Source: Pseudopedobacter sp038243635 (GTDB taxonomy: Bacteria > Bacteroidota > Bacteroidia > Sphingobacteriales > Sphingobacteriaceae). Taken from it: a stretch of 64,000 nucleotides of DNA. The notes below the pieces were generated by a model, which was not told the DNA's origin, did not search any database, and saw nothing but the letters and a program-made list of their open reading frames with translations. Both the position numbers and the translations under genes were made by a program. This document shows positions 24,579 to 34,600 of this stretch, in pieces. Within the stretch, counting starts at the first letter, position 1; each line of letters starts with the position of its first letter. The stretch covers positions 1 to 64,000 of the forward strand of contig JBBSQW010000016.1 of assembly GCA_038243635.1 (NCBI GenBank), in the 5' to 3' direction.

Positions 24579-25544
24579 TTATATAATGCCTTCGCGTAAT
24601 AAGTCGTGTAAATGAACAACGCCTTCGTATTTATTATTTTTTGTAACGATTAATTGGGTAATGTTAAATTGCTTCATCTGGTTAAGCGCAACAACTGCCA
24701 TTTCGCCTTCATCAATAGTTTTAGGATTTCGGTTCATAATATCAACGGCTTTCAAATTTTCGAAAGATTGATGTTTTTCCATCATCCTCCGTAAATCGCC
24801 ATCGGTAATAACGCCGCTAAGTTCAAGATTTTCTACTATAGCCACAACCCCTAATCGCTTTTTGGTAATTTCTAATATTGCATCCTTAATAGATGCGTTA
24901 ATACTGATCTCTGGTTTCTCATTAAGCCTGCTTAAATCAGCTACTTTTAAATATAATTTTTTCCCTAAAGCTCCGCCAGGGTGATACTTCGCAAAATCTT
25001 CTTTAGAGAAAGCTCTACATTCTACCAAACAAATTGCCAAAGCATCCCCCAAAACCAATTGTGTGGTGGTGCTTGTGGTTGGTGCTAAGTTATTAGGGCA
25101 TGCTTCTTTATCTATACTTGCATCTAAAACATAATCTGATTGTTGCGCTAAGTACGAATCTTTTTCGCCAACAATACAAGCTAACGGATTATTACCTTGT
25201 TTGAGTAAAGGAATTAGCACTTTTATTTCCGCCGTGTTTCCGCTCTTAGATAAACAAAGCACTAGATCATCCTTTTGTATAATGCCTAAATCGCCATGAA
25301 CAGCATCTGCAGCATGCATGAAAATAGCGGGGGTGCCAGTAGAGTTAAATGTTGCAACAATTTTTTGAGCAATGATGGCGCTTTTTCCAACACCAGTTAC
25401 AATCACTCTGCCTTTTATTTTTAATATTTTTTTTACCAGCTTTTCAAAATCACCGGTTAATTGAGTAGACAATTGTTTAATAGCCTCTGTTTCAATGGAA
25501 ATTGTGCGTTGTGCAATCTCTAAAATTTCTTTAGATGACTTCAA
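24579..25544 (-). CDS. kdsD: D-arabinose 5-phosphate isomerase (KpsF/GutQ family)
   Basis: The protein has 321 residues. It converts ribulose 5-phosphate to arabinose 5-phosphate, the first step toward KDO for lipopolysaccharide. The SIS domain (about 40-180) has VTGVGKSAIIAQKIVATFNS and LCLSKSGNTAEIK, which hold the catalytic Lys and the phosphate-binding serines. HAADAVHGDLG contains the conserved His. Two CBS domains follow (about 205-321), INASIKDAILEI through VITDGDLRRMM and VDIMNRNPKTI to the end. It is transcribed with manC and divergently from recQ; kdsA, two genes along, catalyses the next KDO step. Confidence 0.93.
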   Translation of the reverse strand: MKSSKEILEIAQRTISIETEAIKQLSTQLTGDFEKLVKKILKIKGRVIVTGVGKSAIIAQKIVATFNSTGTPAIFMHAADAVHGDLGIIQKDDLVLCLSKSGNTAEIKVLIPLLKQGNNPLACIVGEKDSYLAQQSDYVLDASIDKEACPNNLAPTTSTTTQLVLGDALAICLVECRAFSKEDFAKYHPGGALGKKLYLKVADLSRLNEKPEISINASIKDAILEITKKRLGVVAIVENLELSGVITDGDLRRMMEKHQSFENLKAVDIMNRNPKTIDEGEMAVVALNQMKQFNITQLIVTKNNKYEGVVHLHDLLREGII

Positions 25545-25638
25545 ATTGTAAAAGTTTATAATTAAATATATTTATTTCACAAAAATATGTTATTTTGATT
25601 GCTAAAATCAGCATGAGCTGTTTTTTTTGACTACAAAA

Positions 25639-27825
25639 ATGCAGATTAAGAAATCTTTAATAGACAATTTACAAACATTTTTTGGTTTTGATAATTTCAA
25701 AGGAGACCAAGAAGCCATCATAGACAGTATTTTAGAAGGGAATGATACGTTTGTAATCATGCCAACCGGCGGCGGTAAATCCATCTGTTATCAGTTGCCA
25801 GCTTTAATGAGTGAGGGCACCGCGTTGGTGATTTCTCCGTTAATTGCGCTGATGAAAAATCAGGTTGATCAATTAAGGGCATTTGGCGGGCGAGAGAGTA
25901 TAGCGCATTTTCTAAACTCATCTTTAAATAAAACCGAAATTGCTAAAGTAAAGCAGGATGTGCTTTCTGGCGAAACAAAATTACTATATGTAGCCCCAGA
26001 ATCTTTAACTAAACTGGATAATATTGAATTTTTAAAACTGTTAAAGATTTCTTTTGTGGCGATTGATGAGGCCCATTGTATTTCTGAATGGGGACATGAT
26101 TTTAGACCAGAATATCGGAAAATACGTCAGGTAATTAATAATATTGATGATAGTATTTCTTTAATAGCTTTAACCGCCACTGCAACTCCTAAAGTACAAT
26201 ATGATATACAGAAGAATTTGCAGATGACAAATGCCAATCTGTTTAAATCATCTTTCAACAGACCTAATCTTTATTATGATGTACGCCCGAAAAACAACGT
26301 AATTAAAGAGATTGTTAAATATATTAAGGGTCATCAAGGGAAATCTGGAATTATCTATTGCTTAAGTCGTAAAAAGGTTGAAGAAGTAAGTAATGCCTTG
26401 TCAATCAATGGTATAAAGTCTCTTCCTTACCATGCGGGATTAGATCCAAAAGTGCGGGCAGATACGCAGGATAAGTTTTTAATGGAGGATGTAGATGTGA
26501 TTGTAGCTACGATTGCATTTGGGATGGGAATTGACAAGCCAGATGTTCGTTACGTAATTCACCATGATATACCGAAAAGTATGGAAGGCTATTATCAGGA
26601 AACTGGTAGGGCAGGCAGAGATGGTGGCGAGGGCGTATGTGTTGCTTTTTACTCAGAGAAAGATATTGATAAGCTGGCGAAGTTTATGAAAGATAAGCCA
26701 GTTTCTGAACGCGAAATTGGTACGCAGATACTAAAAGAAGTTATAGATTATTCGGAATCTGCAGTTTGCAGAAGGAAGCAGATTTTACACTACTTTGGCG
26801 AGAATTTTAATGAGGTTGGATGTAACAATAACTGCGATAACTGTAGGGCGCAAAAGCAATATTTTAATGCTGATGAACCTTTAACCAAGGTTTTGAATAT
26901 GATCAAAGAATTCGGCGAGAAGTTTGATGATCATTATATAATTAACGTATTGATGGGCCTTGAAACGGCACAAATTCAATCGTATAAGCATCACCAAACA
27001 AAATACTTTGGCTCAGGAAAAGAGCAAGGGATTTTATTGTGGAAATCTGTTTTACGTCAGGCATTATTAGACAATTACATTGCAAAAGATGTAGATAATT
27101 TTGGTTTATTGAGGCTTGCTAAGTCTGGTCAAAACTATTTAGAAAACCCTCACACCCTTCGTTTCATTTTAAACAGAGAGATGGAAGCTATAAAAGATGA
27201 TGACGATGATCATGGTCAGCAGGGCGGGGCAGTAGATACGCAACTTTTGCAAGTATTGAAAGATTTGCGAAAGAAGCTAGCGAAGCAGAAGGGTCTTCCT
27301 CCATTTGTTATTTTTCAAGACCCTTCCTTAGAAGAAATGTGTACGCATTATCCAGTAAACATGGATGAGTTGAAGCATATTTCTGGCGTTGGTAACGGTA
27401 AAGCAACGAAGTTTGGGTCAACCTTTATAGACGTGATTAAGAAATACGTGGAGGACAATGATATTGACCGTCCAATTGACTTTGTAGTGAAAACTACCGC
27501 TAATAAATCGGCTTTAAAAGTTTCTATTATTCAAAATATTGATCGTCAGATATCGCTGGAAGATATTGCAGCATCAAAAGGCATCTCTTACGAAGACATT
27601 TTAAAGGAAGTGGAATCAATTGTAGGTTCTGGAACTAAACTAAATTTGAATTACTTTATTGATGAAGTTATTGATGACGACAGGCAAGATGAGGTTTTTG
27701 ATTATTTCAGAAGTGCAGATGTTGATTCCATTGACAAAGCTTTAGAAGAATTAGGAACTGATGATTATAACTTTGAAGAAATTCAGCTGATGCGAATCAA
27801 GTTTATGTCCGAGATGGGGAATTAG
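25639..27825 (+). CDS. recQ: ATP-dependent DNA helicase RecQ
   Basis: The protein has 728 residues from the ATG at 25639; a TTG four codons upstream is a less likely start. RecQ unwinds DNA 3'-5' in recombination and repair. Helicase motifs are MPTGGGKSICYQLPA (Walker A), IDEAHCISEWGHDFRPEY (DEAH box plus aromatic loop), LTATATPKVQ and HDIPKSMEGYYQETGRAGRD. The zinc-binding region has C-RRKQ...C-NNN-C-DN-C near residue 380-405. An RQC winged helix, an HRDC domain (about 525-600) and a C-terminal helix-turn-helix segment (SLEDIAASKGISYEDILKEV) follow. The C-terminal extension is common in Bacteroidota RecQ. It is divergent from kdsD. Confidence 0.95.
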   Translation: MQIKKSLIDNLQTFFGFDNFKGDQEAIIDSILEGNDTFVIMPTGGGKSICYQLPALMSEGTALVISPLIALMKNQVDQLRAFGGRESIAHFLNSSLNKTEIAKVKQDVLSGETKLLYVAPESLTKLDNIEFLKLLKISFVAIDEAHCISEWGHDFRPEYRKIRQVINNIDDSISLIALTATATPKVQYDIQKNLQMTNANLFKSSFNRPNLYYDVRPKNNVIKEIVKYIKGHQGKSGIIYCLSRKKVEEVSNALSINGIKSLPYHAGLDPKVRADTQDKFLMEDVDVIVATIAFGMGIDKPDVRYVIHHDIPKSMEGYYQETGRAGRDGGEGVCVAFYSEKDIDKLAKFMKDKPVSEREIGTQILKEVIDYSESAVCRRKQILHYFGENFNEVGCNNNCDNCRAQKQYFNADEPLTKVLNMIKEFGEKFDDHYIINVLMGLETAQIQSYKHHQTKYFGSGKEQGILLWKSVLRQALLDNYIAKDVDNFGLLRLAKSGQNYLENPHTLRFILNREMEAIKDDDDDHGQQGGAVDTQLLQVLKDLRKKLAKQKGLPPFVIFQDPSLEEMCTHYPVNMDELKHISGVGNGKATKFGSTFIDVIKKYVEDNDIDRPIDFVVKTTANKSALKVSIIQNIDRQISLEDIAASKGISYEDILKEVESIVGSGTKLNLNYFIDEVIDDDRQDEVFDYFRSADVDSIDKALEELGTDDYNFEEIQLMRIKFMSEMGN

Positions 27826-27937
27826 GGTTGGCATAGCGCTGAAAGCTAAAGGCTTAAAGCTGATTTAACATAGAAAATCGGTTTGTTAGAAAAATATCTT
27901 TAGTGTGGAACGAAGTGAAATATCAAACTTTGAGTAG

Positions 27938-28036
27938 CGTCATGTCGAACGATAGAGAGACACCCCCAAGTTGTTTACCTGTAATTAGTTGGTTCATCTA
28001 AGGAAAAAACAGATTTCTCCTATCGTCGAAATGACG
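27938..28036. repeat. Inverted-repeat element between recQ and kdsA
   Basis: The left arm CGTCATGTCGAACGATAGAG (27938-27957) and the right arm ending CTCCTATCGTCGAAATGACG (28017-28036) are inverted copies with one gap and two differences. The loop is about 60 bp. The motif GATTTCTCC...TCGAAATGAC is one I know as a common dispersed repeat in Bacteroidota. A partial relative with GATAGGAGAAATCT lies at 56411-56424. The whole gap is 336 bp and contains no gene. Confidence 0.65.
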
Positions 28037-28097
28037 GAGCGCAGGCAGCAATTTGATTATTTTAAAATGAATAATAACAGCCAAAAAAATATAAGAT

Positions 28098-28156
28098 CAC
28101 TCATTCAATAAGCATTCACTCCTTCACTCATTCTATCATTCAAAATTCACTCATTA
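28098..28156 (+). repeat. G-poor simple repeat forming the kdsA leader
   Basis: The stretch is made of repeated CACTCATTCA / TTCACTCATT words and contains almost no G on the coding strand. Its last 30 bases (CTCATTCTATCATTCAAAAT then TCACTCATTAAC) match the recB leader with three differences. It ends six bases before the kdsA ATG. Confidence 0.65.
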
Positions 28157-28161
28157 ACAAA

Positions 28162-28968
28162 ATGAACATACCAAAACTAAAAAATTCCGATTCTAATAAT
28201 TTCTTTTTGATGGCTGGGCCTTGTGCTATTGAAGGTGAAGAAATTGCTTTACGCATCGCTGAAAAGATTGTTAAGATTACCGATAGACTAGCTATACCCT
28301 ATATTTTTAAAGGTTCTTACCGTAAAGCAAACCGTTCAAGGTTAGATTCTTTTACCGGAATTGGCGATGAGAAAGCATTGAAGATTTTAGAGAAAATTGG
28401 AAAAGAATTTGGAGTTCCAACGGTAACGGATATTCATGAAAGTGGGGAGGCCGAAATGGCCGCTGCTTACGTAGATGTTTTGCAGATTCCTGCATTCTTA
28501 TGTAGGCAAACAGATCTGTTGATTGCTGCTGCTAAAACTGGTAAAGTGGTTAACGTTAAAAAAGGTCAGTTTTTATCTGCGGGTTCTATGAAGTACGCAG
28601 TTGATAAAATCACGGAAAATGGTAATCCAAATGTGATGTTAACTGATAGGGGCAACACTTTTGGCTACCAGGATTTGATTGTTGACTTTAGAGGAATTCC
28701 TGAAATGCGGGCGTTTGGCGTACCCGTAATTATGGACTGTACGCACTCTTTGCAACAACCTAACCAAGCGTCGGGTGTAACAGGTGGTAAACCAGCTATG
28801 ATTGAAACCATTGCTAAGGCAGCGATTGCTGTTGGTGCGGATGGATTGTTTATAGAAACTCATCCTGATTTGGCGAACGCAAAATCTGACGCGGCTAATA
28901 TGTTGCAATTGGATTTGTTGGAGGGTTTATTGGAGAAGTTGATTAGGGTTAGACAGGCGGTTATTTAA
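28162..28968 (+). CDS. kdsA: 3-deoxy-8-phosphooctulonate synthase (KDO-8-phosphate synthase)
   Basis: The protein has 268 residues. It condenses arabinose 5-phosphate with phosphoenolpyruvate to KDO 8-phosphate for lipid A core synthesis. MAGPCAIEGEE at the N-terminus has the Cys that marks the metal-dependent class (Aquifex type); the metal-independent E. coli type has Asn there. FKGSYRKANRSRLDSFTGIG, IPAFLCRQTDLLIAAAKTG, VNVKKGQFL, LTDRGNTFGYQDLIVDFR, IMDCTHSLQQP and IETHPD complete the active site, including the other predicted metal ligands His, Glu and Asp. It is monocistronic and followed by a clear terminator. Confidence 0.95.
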   Translation: MNIPKLKNSDSNNFFLMAGPCAIEGEEIALRIAEKIVKITDRLAIPYIFKGSYRKANRSRLDSFTGIGDEKALKILEKIGKEFGVPTVTDIHESGEAEMAAAYVDVLQIPAFLCRQTDLLIAAAKTGKVVNVKKGQFLSAGSMKYAVDKITENGNPNVMLTDRGNTFGYQDLIVDFRGIPEMRAFGVPVIMDCTHSLQQPNQASGVTGGKPAMIETIAKAAIAVGADGLFIETHPDLANAKSDAANMLQLDLLEGLLEKLIRVRQAVI

Positions 28969-28994
28969 TTTTACGCTATTATCCTATTATAGGA

Positions 28995-29019
28995 AGCCAC
29001 CTTTGGGTGGCTTTTTTTA
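28995..29019 (+). terminator. Rho-independent terminator of kdsA
   Basis: Stem AGCCACC (28995-29001) pairs with GGTGGCT (29006-29012) around a TTTG loop and is followed by seven Ts. It starts 27 bp after the kdsA stop codon. Confidence 0.9.
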
Positions 29020-29379
29020 TTGGCTCTGATCTAGGAATTGGCTCAAGCCTTAAAGGTCGTCATCATCACTATCAGAAGATTATTGAAAAAACAATATTAT
29101 CCTCAAAGTGAATTTGCGTAATATGGAAGATTTTGTGATGGGTCTATTATCTAAAAGCTGGTTTTTAAAAATGATTAAGCCTATTTCGCTGAAGAATCGA
29201 GGTCTTGATATTTCTAGAGATGCTTCTGAAAGAAATTATAAGCACAAGATCGGAGTTTGTTTTGTTAAATAGGAAACTAATTCGCCAAATATTCTCAACC
29301 CAGCGTCACAATTAGCTTTATTCTTGCTTATGCAACAAAGTTCTGCTATCATCGGTGTTAACCATTAAAATCAAAAATC
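29020..29379. other. Gene-poor stretch upstream of the hydroxyacid dehydrogenase
   Basis: The only notable open frame is ATG 29123 to TAG 29270-29272, 49 residues beginning MEDFVMGLLSKSWFLKM. It matches no family I recognise. It could be a tiny gene or a decayed remnant. No RNA gene or repeat is evident; the leader of the next gene ends AACCATTAAAATCAAAAATC, again G-poor. Confidence 0.4.
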
Positions 29380-30291
29380 ATGTTTAAAAAGCTGGTTGCT
29401 ATTGAGCCTTTAAATTTAATTACGTCTGCTGAGGAAGCGCTTAAAAGTTTTGCCGAAAAAGTTGTGATGTTCCACGATGTACCTGCCGATGCCGATGAAA
29501 TGGCCCTAAGAATAGGAGATGCTGATGCCGTATTGTTAAGTTACACTTCGCAGCTAGGTGCTGAGGCTTTAGATAAATGCCCTAATGTAAAATACATTGG
29601 TATGTGCTGTTCTTTGTACGCTCCCGAAAGTGCAAATGTGGACATTAAATATGCTGAGGAAAGAGGGATAGCCGTTACTGGAATTCGTGATTATGGTGAT
29701 GAAGGCGTGGTGGAATACATTGTTAGCGAGTTAGTGCGTTGCCTTCATGGCTTTGGTACTTCAAATGATGGTAAAGCAAGACGACCTTGGGACGGCGTTC
29801 CTCGCGAAATCACAGGTATTAAAGTTGGGGTTGTTGGTTTAGGCAAATCAGGAGGAATGGTAGCTGATGCTTTAAAGTTTTTTGGAGCAGAGGTATCTTA
29901 TTTCTCCAGAACCAGAAAACCTGAGGAAGAACAAAAAGGTTTTAAGTTTTTGCCTTTAAAAGAGTTATTAGCGCAAAACGACGTGGTCATTACTTGTTTA
30001 AATAAAAACACCGTTTTATTACATCAAGCAGAATTTGAAGCTTTAGGAGATCGAAAAATTTTGTTTAATACTGGCCTTTCGCCAGCGTGGGATGCAGAGC
30101 CCTTTGCAAAGTGGATAGCGAATGATAACTTGGTTTATTGTGATACGCTAATTGCTTTAGGCAATGATTATCTTTTAATGCATCCACATGTGAACTGTAT
30201 GCGAGTTTCTGTTGGGCGTACTCGCCAGGCTTTTGATCGCCTGAGTGAGAAAGTATTAGCCAACATTGTGGATTATATTAAAAAGCAATAG
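29380..30291 (+). CDS. D-isomer-specific 2-hydroxyacid dehydrogenase-like protein with altered active site
   Basis: The protein has 303 residues. The N-terminal part resembles the substrate domain (DADAVLLSYTSQLGAEALDK, then VKYIGMCCSLY). The NAD domain (about 130-270) starts ITGIKVGVVGLGKSGGMVADAL with a G-x-G-x-x-G loop. In normal family members an Arg (NtaRG), a Glu (..EPl) and a His (tPHia) form the active site. Here the Arg position reads LFNTGLSPAWDAEP, no matching Glu is seen after CDTLIALGN, and only the MHPHVNCMRVS histidine is kept. It may bind NAD with a changed or lost catalytic activity. Its 3' end overlaps the convergent aspartate-dehydrogenase-like gene by 14 bp. Confidence 0.75.
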   Translation: MFKKLVAIEPLNLITSAEEALKSFAEKVVMFHDVPADADEMALRIGDADAVLLSYTSQLGAEALDKCPNVKYIGMCCSLYAPESANVDIKYAEERGIAVTGIRDYGDEGVVEYIVSELVRCLHGFGTSNDGKARRPWDGVPREITGIKVGVVGLGKSGGMVADALKFFGAEVSYFSRTRKPEEEQKGFKFLPLKELLAQNDVVITCLNKNTVLLHQAEFEALGDRKILFNTGLSPAWDAEPFAKWIANDNLVYCDTLIALGNDYLLMHPHVNCMRVSVGRTRQAFDRLSEKVLANIVDYIKKQ

Positions 30292-31066
30292 GAGAGGTTA
30301 TATTCCTCAACGTGTTCACCACGCTCCATCCAGCAATTTGGGCTGTTGAGCTGTAAACATCAATCACTGCATGGACTTGGTCATTTTTGATCTCTATGCG
30401 GTGATCATCACCTACAAAACCCGGGGTTGAAGTCATAGAAACTTTCATTTGCTCTGGGCCAACAGATGCTAAAGAGGCTGCCACAGCGACGTTTACCCGA
30501 GTTGGGAAAAGCCCTATCGCTTCCACAGCATCTCCTTTAAAAACTTGTCTTTTCTCAGTTTGTAAACCATCATCATAAACAGACGTGTTTTTTAACGAAT
30601 TTGGTCCTTTTTGGGTATCGAAAGTAGCAGTGCAATTTCCCATTAACGCTGCAGTGCGCAAAACATCGAAGCCACCAATCGCTCCGGAAGCTAAGTGCAT
30701 TCTTGTACTGTTTGCTCTAGCAACGTTCTGAATCTCTTCGTAGAAATCTTGATCTGCCAAAGCTCCAATAGATAAGGTTACGATAGAAGAACCATTGCTT
30801 AAAGCGTTTATCGCGAACTCTATTAAAGAAGCTGGAGAAGCTGTTTCTACAATATAGTTTGGTTTTAAAGCCAATAGCTCTTCCATAGAATCACAAGCCT
30901 TTGCGCTAAAACCAATTGCTTTTTTGGCTATATGAACTGCTTTTGCTTTAGTTCTGGAATAAGTAGCAATGAGCTCATAATCTAATAACAAATTTTGGTT
31001 TAGTGCGTCAACAACAATGGCTGCTAATTTACCGCAACCAACAATGGCTAAAGTATATTTCTTCAT
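30278..31066 (-). CDS. Aspartate dehydrogenase-like (NadX/DUF108) protein
   Basis: I choose MKKYTLAIVGCGKLAAIVVD as the start (262 residues); an ATG four codons upstream is possible. The NAD-binding Rossmann loop is VGCGKLAAIV. The DUF108 hallmarks follow: SGAIGGFDVLRTA, the KGPNSLKN region, FPTRVNVAVAASLASVG, a strand region with DDHRIEI that supplies the probable catalytic His, and WSVVNTLRNI at the end. The family includes L-aspartate dehydrogenase, which makes iminoaspartate for NAD synthesis or aspartate turnover. No nadA or nadC is beside it, so the physiological role is open. It overlaps the convergent dehydrogenase gene by 14 bp. Confidence 0.78.
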   Translation of the reverse strand: MKKYTLAIVGCGKLAAIVVDALNQNLLLDYELIATYSRTKAKAVHIAKKAIGFSAKACDSMEELLALKPNYIVETASPASLIEFAINALSNGSSIVTLSIGALADQDFYEEIQNVARANSTRMHLASGAIGGFDVLRTAALMGNCTATFDTQKGPNSLKNTSVYDDGLQTEKRQVFKGDAVEAIGLFPTRVNVAVAASLASVGPEQMKVSMTSTPGFVGDDHRIEIKNDQVHAVIDVYSSTAQIAGWSVVNTLRNITSPIAF

Positions 31067-31163
31067 AAAAGGCAACATACTTTTTTTTAGAGAATTGTCA
31101 AAATTGCTACTGGGTATAAAAATCTTGTTACGATATTTTGACGATTAACGCTAGCTTGAGAAA

Positions 31164-31568
31164 CTAGATGCTTTCTGCGTATTCTTTGAAATTTTCTAAA
31201 ATAGCCTGCTATTCCGCTTTTTGCATTTCTATATTATTCTCCTTCTCTGGCTCAAACTCTTCCACAACTTTTATTAATGTGCCGTCTTTGATAAATGAAA
31301 CGCTCATTTTTCGGCCATCCTCCATGATTGATTCAATGCGCTTAAGCTCTTCAACGTAAGCATATGTTCCCGAAAAGTCAAAACTAAAACTACCGTCTTT
31401 CGCTGCCATGGTTGATGAGAACTTTCCTTCTTTCATAAGGTCATTTTCCGCTTTTAGGCAATGCCAATCGTCCGAAGCAAAATTCCATTTAACAATGTGT
31501 TCTGGCTTTATCCACCTATCCCAAACTTTAGCTAAGTCTGCATTTATAGTCGTTTCTATTGTGATCAT
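31164..31568 (-). pseudogene. SRPBCC (AHSA1-like) protein with a C-terminal nonsense codon
   Basis: Translation from ATG 31568 (MITIETTINADLAKVWDRWI) gives a standard AHSA1/START-like protein with NFASDDWHCLKAENDLMKEG and FDFSGTYAYVEELKRIE. It stops at TAG 31209-31211 right after IEMQKAE. In this family the text normally continues GWQaIL.nFk.Yves. Reading through the TAG here gives QAILENFKEYAESI and a second in-frame TAG at 31164-31166, so a TGG (Trp) codon has become TAG. The 119-residue product lacks the C-terminal helix that closes the ligand cavity, so it may be unstable. A longer upstream start at 31607 is unlikely because it adds a hydrophobic tail not seen in the family. Confidence 0.75.
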
Positions 31569-31616
31569 ATTTACAAAAATAAGTATAACAAAGAATGGGT
31601 TTAACAAAAAATAGAT

Positions 31617-34600
31617 TTACCGAGCGATAGTCACTTTTCGTGAGTAAATTTTGCTGCCCGTTTTGATTGTGAAAATATAATTTCCGGGTGTATAGTCTTT
31701 TACCGTAATTCCATCGGTCAACTTTCCAATAAAGTTTGCTTGCTTACGCAGATAAACATTTTGCCCAAATACGTTAGTAACTGTTATTTCAACACTCTCT
31801 CTTTTTGAAAGCTCAAAACTATAGTTTAGAATATCGAGTGCCGGAACCGGAAAAACTTTAAAACTTATTTCGGCTGGATTAGTAGGGGCAATGTTGGAGA
31901 ATATATAATTAAAATTGGCGGATTTAGAATTGCATCCAGAAAGAGTAAAAGCTTCAACTTGGTACACGCCAGACACCGCTGGATTGTAAGTTTGGCTTGT
32001 TGCACCGCTAATCACGGCATTATTCAAATACCATTGATAATTCTTTGCCACACTAGCGCTCAAAGTAGCTCCGCTTTGGGTAATTGTTGGTTTTCCTAAA
32101 GTAACTGCCTGTCTATTGAAATTAGAACATCCCAGCGATCTGAATAGCATGTTATAAAAATAGTAATACGATGAAGCAATGACTCCATTAGTTTCTGAAT
32201 AAGCACCAGATAATTTGATAATATCATTCCCTAAAGTCAACGGTATATTGTTTACACCGCTATTGCTTCTAAAAATAGTTGCCCCATTAAAATCTATACC
32301 GATATAATAAGTGCCAGCGGCAGGAAATTCTAACCCAATTTTAAACATTTTCCCTGGGTCGTTAACATCATCATTAATCAAATTAGCAGCAGATTCTACG
32401 TCTGCGGTTGTTTTTGTGCGTGTTACGTCTATTGTTCTCGAACTCAATATTAATCCGTCGGCTGTTTCAACCGTAAAGGTAAGTTGCCCGCTTTGACTAA
32501 TATATAACAAAGCGCTATCTAATACCATTGGCGCAGCTACGGTTATAATAGGCTTGGGGCCAAAGTTTCCAGAATAGTTTCCACCAGCATAAACTTTTTT
32601 GTTTTTTGCTCCAAAATAACTTTTGAAATCATTTAACCCTACATAAAAAGTGTTTGCTGTAGGTTTTTTATCCGTAAAAGTGTTGTTGCCAATTTGAAAA
32701 GGTAAAGTGTCGTTTGCAGCGCTGTACCAGTAAAGTGTCCCGTCGCCACTGCCATTAAGTTGATAATAGCCAGGAACATTATCACAAGCAGAAACGCTTA
32801 AATCAGCTGGGTTTTGCGGACTTGTTGTGGTAACCGTTTTATTAGAAGCATTATTTTTGGAAATCACATCACTGCTGTACGCAGTTTTAACATCGATTGT
32901 AAACGTAGTGTTAACTTGCAAATCAACACTCGTAGCAAAGGCGAAATCAGCTTCGGCATTAGGTTCAATGGTACCGATGAAAATTTCTGTAAAAGTTTTT
33001 ATAACCGTATTATTACTCGATAAAGTAAATACAACTGGTATATTGCTAAGCGCCGCACTCCCAAAGTTTTTAATTTTAACCGAAAAGTTTGTTGTACTTG
33101 TAGCGCACAAATTAGCTAATTGATCATTAATTGCAATAATACCTACATCCGTAGTTGATTTTATAAAGTTGATTTTATAATCCTGCGTTTCACCTTTTTC
33201 ATAAGCTCCGCATGAGGAAACATCATCTGGATTGTTAGTTTGGTTTAGCACAACACGTAATAAGCTGGTATTTCCAGCAATTACTCCTTCGGGTACCATT
33301 ATAATTCCGGTGAACGTTCCATTAGTATTATACACCCTAGATTTTGCAACAGCCTCGTTAAGGTCATCAAAGTCACCATCTCCATTCCAGTCTGCATAAA
33401 TCGCAACAATCTTATCAGCGTTTAACCCACAGGTGCCTAAATTTATGGTAAAAGGGTAAGTTTTACCTTCCTCTAAATCAGTGGTTAAATTAGTGAAGTC
33501 GCTATAAGTTCTACAACTAACTGTTACACTATTGTTTATACTACCTAGTTGTACTTTTTCGATGATAGCGTCATTGTTAGCTATTGGGTAAGAGGCACAG
33601 TATGCTTTTCCACCTACACCAGAAACGATGATCGAATACTTTTGTGGGCCTTTAACCAAAGAACCCTTGTGCGATACTTTTAAGATATAAGTTTGACCAG
33701 GTGCAGCATCTGGAATATAAATTTGCTCTACATTATCTATAATATTATCTGCTGTTGTAGCAGCAGTAACCGGACTTAGTGGGTTTAATTTAAACGGAAA
33801 ATATGTTGTTACATCTTTAGTCAACCTCAAATCTAAATCGTTAACTAGTTTCGGCGTTCTGTCATTTATAGTTCCATCTGGTTTTATTGCTCCTTCAGGG
33901 TCGGTCCAGCAAATTGTGGCTTTTAAAGGTCCGTAACCGGATGATGTTATTTGTAGATTATAAACTTCTCCTTGGGCTAATGTTCTTTCGCTAATAATAC
34001 TTTTTGCACCATTCAATTTAATCAAGTTTCCAGCGCTTTCCACGTTCAACAGTCCCCATCCAAAAATATAATCCGGTCCTAAAGAAGTTCCCGCTTCATC
34101 CGTAGTGTTAATCGCTAATCCTTTTAAAGTAGCGGAACGCATAAAAGCACCGCCATTAACTTGGGCATAATACTCTTGTAAAAGCACCAAAGAACCACTC
34201 ACGTTTGGCGCAGCCATAGAAGTCCCACTCAACGTAGTGTACGCTTTCACGTTATCACTGCTGGTGGAAGTAACGTTTACACCAGCAGCAACTAAATCAG
34301 GTTTTATTCGGCCATCATCCGTAGGCCCCCAACTGCTAAAACTGGCTACTATAATGTCTGATGGTTTATTTGCACCGTAAGGAAGGCCGAAAACAGCTCC
34401 AACTGTTAAAATATTTTTGGCATTTGCGGTAGTGGCAATAATGTCATAGCCATTATTTGAGCTAATTCCAGCCGGTCTTTTTCCTTTGCTTACAAAAGTT
34501 GAGCTACTTGCACTTTCATATCCGTAATAATCCTCACCAACGGCAGGGCCATTTAAGTTTCTGCTATTACCAGCAGAAGACACTGGTAAATAGTAGGGAG

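Noticed and set aside
29123..29272. 49-residue frame upstream of the hydroxyacid dehydrogenase
   Set aside because: No recognisable family, no promoter or conserved context; kept only as a note within the gap description.
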